This document shows positions 10,278 to 19,600 of a DNA stretch of 23,331 nt, in pieces (within the stretch, counting starts at the first letter, position 1; each line of letters begins with the position of its first letter). The stretch comes from Mesotaenium endlicherianum. Its lineage: Eukaryota; Streptophyta; Zygnematophyceae; Zygnematales; Mesotaeniaceae. A program made the translations under genes and the position numbers. The notes beneath the pieces were generated by a model that made no database searches, had not been told where the DNA came from, and saw nothing but the letters and a program-made list of their open reading frames with translations. Location of the stretch: NCBI GenBank assembly GCA_009602735.1, contig WELA01001939.1, positions 43,526-66,856 of the forward strand. Direction: 5' to 3'.

Positions 10278-13058
10278 TCAGAATCCAAACAACCCCCGGG
10301 GCCACCCGCTGAACCGCCGCTGGCCCGGCGGCGGGGACGCCTTGTCAGCAGCAGCCCCAGCAGCGGCCGCAGCTTCGACAACGCCGCCGCCACCGCCGCC
10401 CCGATTCCGGCTCTCTTCCTTTGCCGACGAGCGGGTGGGAGGCGGGGGTGTCTTGTCGAGCGAGATCTCGTGGGACACGGGGGAGGCTCCCAGCATCGCC
10501 TCCCCGTCCAGCGCCGCGACCGAGCTCGACGAGCGCGACCTGACGCGGAGGTTGGCGGGCATGTAGTCATTCACGTTGAATTTTCCGCTTGACTTCTTCT
10601 CCAGCTCCTCCCGCAGCCGCCGCAGGTGCTCAGGGATGTATTCCGCAAGGTCCTCGTCCTCCACCACCTCCTCCTCGTCCTCCTCCTCCTCCTCCTGCCT
10701 GCCCCCGCCCCCGAGGGGCGCCGCACGCCGCGGCCACCCGGCCCCGCCGCCCGCCGAGATCAGCCCTGGCTCGGGGCCGAAGCGCGGGGACGCGAATCTG
10801 AACACACCGCCGCCGATGCCGCCGTTGCTGCCGCCAAAGACACCATTCATGCCGCCGCCGCCGCCGCCGCTGCCGCGTGAGGAGGGTTCGGCGGCGACCC
10901 CGTCCCTGGAGATGGCCCTGGACGCGATGTCCCTCGATGTGATGTCGGCATAGAAGGCAGTTCCCGAGAAGCCGCTGTCGGTTGCACCCGACACGGAGGC
11001 GCTGCCACTGCTGCCGTCGCCGCTATCGCCGCTTGCTGTCACCACGGGCCCCTCCCACGACGCGCTGACAGCTGGCGTGCCTTGCTGCGCCTCCTTAAAG
11101 CCGGCACCATCTTTGTGCACAAGCGGCATGGGGACCTTCTCCCCTGAGCTCCCTTCTGGCTCTGCATTGGCCTTTGCCTCTGCACCTGTCCTCTCTCCTG
11201 CTCCTCCAGGTCCTGCTCCTTCCCCTGCCCCTGACCCCGCAACCGGCTCGTTCTTTGGCAAGGCAGGCTCAGACTGGGACTGCAATGCCCGTGCACCTTC
11301 AGGCTGCGCTTTGACCATTAGAGGCAGGTCCGGCATCTGCTCACTTTGCAGCTGCCAGCTGTTGGCCTCCCCTTCTCCACGGCCAAGGAAGGAACCTCCT
11401 CCGGCCAAGATCCCCTCCCTCTGCGACGGAGATCCAGCACCCACCATGGCCGCTGCCTCCTTGGAGTGTCGTCGCAACAGCACCTCCGGAGAGGCAGAGG
11501 CTGCCAGGTGGATGCTCTGGGGCTCCTGCAGCGCCGCCAGGTCGTCGACAAAAGACTCCTGGGAGGCTACCAGGCGGGCGCCGCCGCCCGCCTTCTGCGG
11601 CGTGGAGTAGGACGACGACTCCTCCGTCGACTCCCACGAGGGCGGGCGGCTGCCGGCCGGCCGACCCTGGACCTCGGCCCCGCACGAGGCGGCTCTGCCG
11701 CTGCTGCCGTGGCTCTCTGCGGCGGAGACGCCGGAGCACTGGGGCTCAGGGTCGGACTTCGTCGTGTACACGTCGCCAGCTGGCGTTGTCTTGTCGAGCG
11801 CTGCGCTGCCGACGGCGGCCCATGCCCTGCCGCGACCGCCGTCCACCCCCTGGGAGGTGATCGTGGCCCCGGCCCTGGCGCCGGCCCCCTCCTTGGGGCG
11901 GCCGATCCAGGCGGCGAGGTGCCCCCGGTCCACGAGGGCCGGCAAGGGCCTGGGTGGGGGCGAGCGCGAGGGCGGGGCCGGTGGTGATCCTGGGAGGATG
12001 CTGCCGCTGCCGCCGCTGCTGCCTGCCTCGGACAGGGCCTCTCCCCGCAGCGCCTGTGCGCGCGTGCAGGGTGAGCTGGGGCTGGCGCAGTAGAGGGGGT
12101 TCCAGAGGGCCACTCTCCTCTTCCGCACACTCTTGGAGGCGCTCAAGGGCGGCGCAAACGACAGGCAACCTATGGGGGAGTCGGCAGCAGCAGCAGAAGC
12201 ATCAGGCGTCGAATCCCCCCCCCCGGCCCCAGCTCTCTGCTGCTTCCCTGCCGTCCCCCGGCCCCCACGGCTGAACCACGCGGCAATGCCGTGCTTCCGC
12301 AAGAGCGGCGTGCTGACAGCTGTCCCTGCCGCCACTGCGGTGGCCACAGCTCTCTCCTTGTGGCCCTCGCCGCCCACGTGTCCTCCATCTGCCTGCTGCT
12401 CCTGGCCTGCGCTGCTGCCTCCGCTGCCTCTGCCGCCGCCAGCTGTCCACATCCTGGCCACGTCCTCGTCAGAGACGCGAGCAGAGCTGCCCCTTCGCGT
12501 GTTTGATGACGTGGGCTGCGGCGTCGACAGGTGGCCCTGCTGCTCGCTGGCAGCCTCCGTGGCACCACCATCACCATTGCCAGCAGCAGCAGCAAGCTCC
12601 TCCTCCTTGCCTGAATCTGCACCGTCTCCATCTCCCTTCTTTTCGGGGGAGGTTCTCTTTGATGCCAGCCTGGCAGCCCTCGTGCGACAGCAGCAGCAGC
12701 ACGAGATGGCGCCACCAAGGAGCGCGCCGCCCGCCCTCCCGAGCTCCAGCAAACCCCTGCTGAAGGTGGGCGGCGTGCCAGCTGGCGAGAGGACGACTAC
12801 CTGGCGGTAGTACGCGCCCCACTGGCCCGCCAGCTGGCCAACGAAGCTGACAAGGAGCAGCGCCAGCGCGACGGCTCCCGGGCCGGAGGGGTCCTGCCCC
12901 TCCCGGCCGGCCGCGACGAGCGCCAGGCAGCACGTGAAGACACCTGTCTCGCACGCGATTGAGAGGGCTTCCACAAGCTGCTGCACTCGGCTCCTGTGGA
13001 GGCGCAGGGCGGCGAGCGGGAGCAGCTGGAGCCCTGAGAGGCCCAGCAGAAGGCTCGC
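10278..13058 (-). CDS. Terminal exon: last membrane segments and about 800-residue cytoplasmic tail
   Basis: The acceptor CCTGGCAG precedes ASLLLGLSGLQLLPLAAL in phase 0; the stop is TGA at 10280-10278. Three hydrophobic segments follow within about 110 residues: ASLLLGLSGLQLLPLAAL, ALSIACETGVFTCCLALVAA and PGAVALALLLVSFVGQLAG. The next 800 or so residues are Ser/Gly/Pro/Ala-rich and look disordered. They include a Cys run (AISCCCCCR) directly after the membrane part, a possible lipidation site. RRVALWNPLYCASPSS lies mid-tail, and near the end is an acidic patch (EEEEEDEEEVVEDED) followed by paired Y-x-P-x-x-L-R motifs. The hydrophobic part with QQLVEALSIACETG resembles the last helices of TRP-like channels. 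A longer open frame starts upstream at 13262 but is split from the real exon by the acceptor. Confidence 0.8.
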   Translation of the reverse strand, partial: ASLLLGLSGLQLLPLAALRLHRSRVQQLVEALSIACETGVFTCCLALVAAGREGQDPSGPGAVALALLLVSFVGQLAGQWGAYYRQVVVLSPAGTPPTFSRGLLELGRAGGALLGGAISCCCCCRTRAARLASKRTSPEKKGDGDGADSGKEEELAAAAGNGDGGATEAASEQQGHLSTPQPTSSNTRRGSSARVSDEDVARMWTAGGGRGSGGSSAGQEQQADGGHVGGEGHKERAVATAVAAGTAVSTPLLRKHGIAAWFSRGGRGTAGKQQRAGAGGGDSTPDASAAAADSPIGCLSFAPPLSASKSVRKRRVALWNPLYCASPSSPCTRAQALRGEALSEAGSSGGSGSILPGSPPAPPSRSPPPRPLPALVDRGHLAAWIGRPKEGAGARAGATITSQGVDGGRGRAWAAVGSAALDKTTPAGDVYTTKSDPEPQCSGVSAAESHGSSGRAASCGAEVQGRPAGSRPPSWESTEESSSYSTPQKAGGGARLVASQESFVDDLAALQEPQSIHLAASASPEVLLRRHSKEAAAMVGAGSPSQREGILAGGGSFLGRGEGEANSWQLQSEQMPDLPLMVKAQPEGARALQSQSEPALPKNEPVAGSGAGEGAGPGGAGERTGAEAKANAEPEGSSGEKVPMPLVHKDGAGFKEAQQGTPAVSASWEGPVVTASGDSGDGSSGSASVSGATDSGFSGTAFYADITSRDIASRAISRDGVAAEPSSRGSGGGGGGMNGVFGGSNGGIGGGVFRFASPRFGPEPGLISAGGGAGWPRRAAPLGGGGRQEEEEEDEEEVVEDEDLAEYIPEHLRRLREELEKKSSGKFNVNDYMPANLRVRSRSSSSVAALDGEAMLGASPVSHEISLDKTPPPPTRSSAKEESRNRGGGGGGVVEAAAAAGAAADKASPPPGQRRFSGWPRGLFGF

Positions 13059-13663
13059 CTGCCAGGAGGAGAGAGCAAGTGGAGAAAGAGAGTGAGAAAG
13101 AGAAATAAAAGCGAGAGTGGGGAGACGGGCACTTCGGAGAGAGGCAGCAGCAGCGAGGCGGATGATGGCAAACCCCCCCCCCCCCCAGGGGGACCCAGCG
13201 TTTGAGGTTGAGAGGGGTTGTGCTCCGTGTTTTGGTGAGGTGAAGTTATGAATTCTCTGCAAGAAGGAGGATGCTGAGGCTTAAGTTCCCAACTCCCTGC
13301 ACAGCAGGTCTACCTAGCGAGCTGCACGCGCGCAGCTGACAGGGTCCCACTATTAAAGATTCCCGAAGGGGGTCAGCGGCAGCTTCATGGTTGCAGCAAT
13401 CTTAGAGTTTTACAGATTTCAGGGCTTCAAATACTTCAGGGTTTCATTATTGTCAAGTAAACTGATGTTGTAGAGTATGGGGGCGCAGGAAACAGGGGGC
13501 CACGGGCTTGGCTCACAAGCCGCAAATGAGCTTACTAGACCTTGCGTAGATCCTGAAATAGTTGGTCCAGGCTGGGCCAGGAGGCGAAGTGCAGGGCAAG
13601 GGGGCGTCTTCGAGCGACTGTTGCCGCACTCGGCACCCCCCCCCCCCCCCCCCCCCCCNCCCG

Positions 13664-13696
<33 letters not shown>

Positions 13697-16600
13697 GGAG
13701 GGCTCTAAGGGAGAGGGACGTCTAAAGAGGTACGCATGTACGCATGGATGTCTGGGAATCAACTACTCGAAACTTGTCTGGCAATTAATGAGGACGCACA
13801 CGTGTGTGGTTGCTGGTTTCTGGGTTTTCAAGCCCAAAGCCTTAATCTACCAGACGTGTGCATGGACATCAAGAATGTGATCATTTTCAGCTCAAGGAAA
13901 ACAGCCCCTGCATGCACGCCACAGCCAGAGCTGGGCTCTACAAGGACGCCCACATGCATGCACCCACACCCCCCCGCGGTGCATATGTGTGCATCCTTAT
14001 ACACCCGCACGCATGTGCACGCACTTGTCCTCCGCTGACATATACCATTCATTAACGTATGCATTTACGATGCGTCCATCCCGTTAAGCCTGCACGCACG
14101 CCCGCGCGCACGCACCTGCCCCTTGCAAAGCCACGCGACATACATGCATCACATGAGCTCCAATAGTAACGACCGAGGCGAACCTGAGTGTATGACGACG
14201 TGGCAGAGCGTGCAAACGCGCCCAGCAGTACGCCCACCGCCGCCCGGTAGGCGACGGCGTACGCCGCATGTGCCAGCGCCGCCCGGTCTCCGGCCCCCTT
14301 CAGACTCGTCAAGGCCCCTTCTGCGGCTCCGCTTTGGGCTCCGAGGCCCTCTTCTTCCGCCAGGCCCTGCAAGGAAAGGATGACGTCAGCCGGCGGCCAT
14401 GGATATAAGGATGCAGCCAGAGGGTACTGTACCAGCGGATACTGCCAGCGGCCGCAACGACACGCCATCGCCAGCTGGCTTGCTTCAAAGTTGATAATCC
14501 ATATATCAACCGCGTGCACATGAGGTCAGGAGTGTCAGAAAGCGATGAAAAGGTTAATGAAGGGGGGTCGGATGGGCGGAAGCAAGTGGGAGGTAGCGGG
14601 GGTAGGGAGTCCTCACATGAGCCGAGGCACCTCCGTGGCCATTGGCCGAGCCAGATCCCACGAGCTCCTGATTGCCACCTGGCGCTGCGGCGGTCCTCCT
14701 GTAAGACTCGAACAGAATGCCCCAGCGGGCCGCCAGCAAGGAGCTCCCCCCTCCGCTGTTTACGGCTTGCCAATTGGCGGCACGTGCGGGGTTGTGCTGC
14801 GCCCAGAAGGACCCCTGAGCTGGCGAGGGCTGGGGCGAGGAGCTGCCGCCCGCCGCTGCCGTGTCCTGCAGCTGCTGCATGGTGAACAGGCAGAGCAGAG
14901 CGTAAGCAAGCAAACCATTGAAGGGTCTGGGATAAGGATCCAGATTCAGATGATAGCAAGAAAATATCAGCTGTCATTGCCACCTGTTGCTACGCACGCT
15001 GCCTGCCGTCACCAGCGGGGCCCTCACAAACACACTATTTTAACCTGCATAGAATTTATATTGCCAAGCAAGGAGCAGTACAATATTCAGGGTCTAGGAA
15101 GTTCTGTTTTGGCCTCGGGGGGTTAGGATCTAGGGGCGTTGCAGGGGGCTGCGGGAGGGAGGCTTTGAGGAGAGGAGTGGGCACAAAGGGCGGGGGAGAA
15201 GGGGGGAAACGAAAGACGCACATCAGAGGCAGGCGGTGTGCCACTGGCAACCGCGGGCTGTTGTCTGGTGCGCGCCCACGCGGCCCACGTGGAGAGAAGG
15301 GCGGCGGGAACGACAAGCAGCAGCAGCAGCAGCCCCCCGATGATCTCTCCCACGCTCCCTCCTGCACACCCTCCCATGAATTCGTCGAGCGTCCAGCCAC
15401 AATACAAGCATTTAGCATCTGGCTTAAAGGTGGACCAAAAATATGCAGCCTTTGAAGCCAGGGCCTCCTTGCAAATGCCCTTTCTGCACCCCTCCCAACC
15501 ACCCACAACGCATGCACTCAAGCCATATGACACAAATGCTTACCCTATCTGTGCTTGGATTCTCCCTTTCTGCCGTAGATTTTGGGTCCAAGGTTGGCTG
15601 GGGGCGGGGGGCTGAGGTGGGGCGGGGGGAGAAGAGAGAGAGGCCGCACCTGCAATGAGAATGGAGGCAGCGAGGCAGACAGGTGGCACAGCAAGAGCCA
15701 GGAGAAAGAGCTCCAGTCGCGGTGCCGCCAGGTGGCTGCCCCTCAAGCTGCTGCTCTTCCTGGCGCCACCGTTGCCGCTGTTTGCGCTTCTGACGCGTGA
15801 CAACGCAAGCGTCGCAATCGCACGGAGAAGCACGGAGGCAGCAAGTGTCACCGCCACCCACCACAGGATCCTCCCTGCCTCGCGCGCGCGCGTTGCCAGG
15901 TGGCATGGCCCCTGTTTCTCGAGCTTGAGCGCGGCCGCCTGAGCCTCCTGATGATAGGTGGACGGACACATATAAGAGCAGGAGAGGAAATGCAGAGAGG
16001 GGTTTCCTCGATCAGACACATACCCTTCATTCCGGGAGCAAGGGAATGGCTGTCAGGGCGTCGTTCCGGAAGTCATAGGTGAACAGTGTCAAACGTCTGC
16101 AAGTCCTTGAACATGCACGAGCTGATGAAAGTCAGAGCAGCACCAGTCGTACCCAGTTGCGCCGGCAGGAAACGATAGAAGAGAAAGAGAGTAGAGATCT
16201 AACTTTGGCCATCGTCCACGGCCGGCCATCCATAGAGCAAATTGACACCTGGCAGTTTCTAATCCACTTGGAAACAGAAAAGCCGAGCAATTGAGCGGAG
16301 TCCAAAACCAACACTAGACGACAGCTGGCTTTAATGCTGGCAGCCAACCTAGCCTCCAAATGCAAAAATCAGGTTCCGCATCCTGGGCTTGGTGTAAATG
16401 TTAGGGCTAGGGTGTACACTCAGAGCATGGAAGCAGCACTCGCAGTAAAGTACCTCATAGAGCTGCGAGTACTGGGCGGCAGAAAAGGCGTCCTCCTGCT
16501 GCACCGCGTGCACCCGCCCTTGCGCCAAGTGGCGACGCTCCCCAACCCCCCCTCCACCTCCATCCTCTTCAATCGATGCTTCCCGTGCGCTCTCATTTGC

Positions 16601-19600
16601 TGGGGTCTTCTTGACAGCAGCGCCGCCCATGTGGAGAGAGTGCTGCGACAACAAGCCCCACCGACCCTTCCTCCCCAAAGGCAAGGGATCCTTCCTTTTT
16701 TTCTCCTGCAAGGCTGCCACCTGGCGATCATGCGCCCCTCTGCCACGACTACCTGAAAGAGCATCAAGAGCATCAAATTGATGGGCTGCATCGCCGGCAG
16801 CCATGGCTGGAGCTTGGACCTCTGGGCTCTCAAAGACAATCACTGACTCCTCCGCGAAAGTGAGCTCGACCGTGCTGCCCACCTCTCCCCAGCCCCCCTC
16901 CTCGTCGTCCATCCACTGCGACAGGTCGCCCTCCTCCTCCTCCTCATGCTGCTGCTCCTGTTGCTCCTGCTCCTCCTGCCCTTGCTGCTCTTGCTTACCC
17001 TGCTTCTCTTGCTTATCCTGCTTTTCCTCCTCCTGCTCCTGCTGCTGCTCCTCCTCCTGCTCCTCCATTCCCTGAACAGTGCGTTTCATCCCCCACACAT
17101 TCCTGCCTGATTGCAAGCGCCCCCGCAAGGCCGCGGCCTGCGCGCTGGCCCCCCAAGTGCTCTCTTCTGCATCGGGATGGGCAGATGCCACCCTGGCAGC
17201 AGCTCTCTGCGAGCGTGACACCAGCCCCGCTAGCCCCAGAATGCGGACGGAGCCCGCGGCGGCTGCGACTGAGCTGTCGGCGGCTGAGCCGCCAGGTGTC
17301 CACATCAGCGATCGCTGCCTTGCTGGGTCTGCCCCGTCAGCGGCCTTAACAGTATCTCCCGCACGATCGATCACCTGGAATTTGGGCGGCGGCAGGCCCG
17401 GGTTGCCCTTAGAGCGCCAGCTGACGGAGGGTGAGGTGGCGTCCTCCCAGGGCAGGCTCAGGCTTGGCACCATCCAGCGCAGCCTATGGGTGGTCCCCTT
17501 GAGAACGGGCGAGAGAGGGGCCGCCACCCAGTCAAGGAGAGCTATCATCTGCACGTGCCCTGCCATGCCCTACGACAGAGCAGAGCCGAAGAGAGAGAAA
17601 TAGACGCATAGGCACGCACACACACACACAGCACACGCACAAAAATTCCCACGTGGTTATGCATGGGCCAGCATCTGCACGTGCCCTGCCATGCCCTGCG
17701 CCACGCGCGCGTGCCAGAGCAGAAAAAGAAAGAGATGCATGCGCATGCGCACATATGGACGTGCCCATGTGTGCTCACAGGCCGTAATCCCCGTAGAATC
17801 AATCATGGGCGCGTATGCACACACAAGCGCACATTATCTTCCCCTCACACATACATACGCACACACACACACACTCAACACACATACACACACTCAAACA
17901 CACACACTCACACTCACTCACAGACAGCCATCATGTGCAAAGATTAAACCCCTACTTCAACCACATGAGACCCACGTTTCAAATACCTATCCAGCGAAAC
18001 GAGGCAGTGCAACTGCGTACTGGAGAATTTTATGAGCAGCAATTTTATGAGCTACTTTCTCTTTCTTACCAGAAGGTTCCTGCCCGCCGCTACAGGAGGA
18101 GCTGACGCTCCGCTGGCGAGGGATGCAGCTGTCATGAGCAGCGTGAGGGCACCAGATGTTGCCGCCGTAGTCGCCATGCCAACCGTGACGACTGCAGATA
18201 GCGCCTTGGACACAGCTGGCACTTTGTCTGCCATGCCACCCCACGTCATGCCGAGCCGGGGCATGTGAGGCCACGCACGAGGATGAAAGCCCCAAAAAGA
18301 TCATATCCAGCTTTTTCTTTGGTTTCTCTGGGATTGTATTTAGACATGAGTGAGCATCACTGGAAAGCGTCTTGGGGGGATGTATTTTGATTCTAAAGGA
18401 TGGCCGTAAAATGTCATCCAACTCCCATTGGATCTTGGTGCTTCTGTCCTGGTGGCTGTGAGGAATAGGTCAACACACAGTCAGTGGGGTCAACTCCCTG
18501 TCTAACGGGTAGAGACAATCTCATTCTTGGGAACGACGTGATGGAGGATAATTGTCTGAGAGAGAGAGAGCGAGAGAGAGAGAGAGGGGAGGGGGGGGGA
18601 GGGGGATGCCGGTCAAACCGCAAACCTTGCCATGCGAGGCCGCCACAGTCAGCCCCGTTTGGGACCACAGGTTTCTGCCTCAAGCAGTCTGTCANCGTCA
18701 CCCCCCACCGATATTATTGCGGCTGTTGCTCCTCCCTCTTTCTCATCATCCACCGCGACAGAGAAGTCATACACTGACGGGCCAGCAGCCTCAAACCTGC
18801 AGGAGTTGCAGAGAGGAGGAGAGGAGAGGAGAGGAGAGGCCATGCGCACGCATGGAGCTGATAAGACGATGTGCATCGAGCCTGGCTGTCTGTTGGGCTG
18901 GAAGGAGGGCCCGACACCTGTCACCTTGGGAGCTGCTTGCCAGGCTTGCAGCAAAGAGGGACACGCGTGCAGGCTTGCGGCCATGGCAGACTGCTGCTTC
19001 TTTCAGAGTTCTCCGATGGGACGATCATTCGGCAACCAGGCATTGCTTGATGGACAAGAGAGCAAGCATGCCGAACGAAGCGCAGAGGTGGGAGATGCAG
19101 AGGCAGCCAGCTGGCGGGCCAGCTGCAGAGCAGTCGGAGGAAGCTTACTTCCTCTCGAGAGGTTACGGAAATGATCACAAGCATTTGCCACGTGGCAGAC
19201 GTACTCGAGGAGAGACGCGCCCGAGAGGGACAGCATGCTCTGCTGGAACTTGGTGACGGGGGCGCTGAACGTCGCCCGCAGTCTGATGACGCTGCTATTG
19301 CTGCTGCCGCTGCTGCCGCTGTTGCCGCTGCTGCTGCTGGTGATGCTGGTCCTCCTGCTGCTGACAGCGCTGCTGCTGTTGGTGGCAGTGGTGGTGATGG
19401 TGCTGTTCCCGCTGCTGAGGTGCGTGTCCCGGGGAGTCTGCTCTGTGAGAAAGATCTTCACAGTCAGCGGCCTGCTGTCTGCTCGTCAACGCCACAGCCA
19501 CACGAGCACACGCACACACACACACCTTGAAGATCTTCTTGAGCATATAGAGTGCATGAGAACAGTACCATGCATGCAGATACTTCAGTGTTTGATTTGA

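Noticed and set aside
10576..12810. Open frames on the + strand opposite the tail exon
   Set aside because: They are GC-rich shadows of the - strand coding exon, with Pro/Ser/Arg low complexity and no domain.
13059..13262. Upstream extension of the terminal exon frame to an ATG at 13262
   Set aside because: It crosses a clear acceptor (CCTGGCAG). The exon upstream ends in matching phase and continues the membrane domain.
14400..14500. Extra large-gene exon encoding ASWRWRVVAAAG
   Set aside because: It resembles a Trp-rich TRP-like element, but no donor joins it in phase to the next exon, whereas 14617 to 14366 joins cleanly in phase 0.
17817..17925. CRISPR-like array
   Set aside because: Repeated CACACA/CTCA units have no regular spacer; this is a CA microsatellite in a eukaryotic intron.
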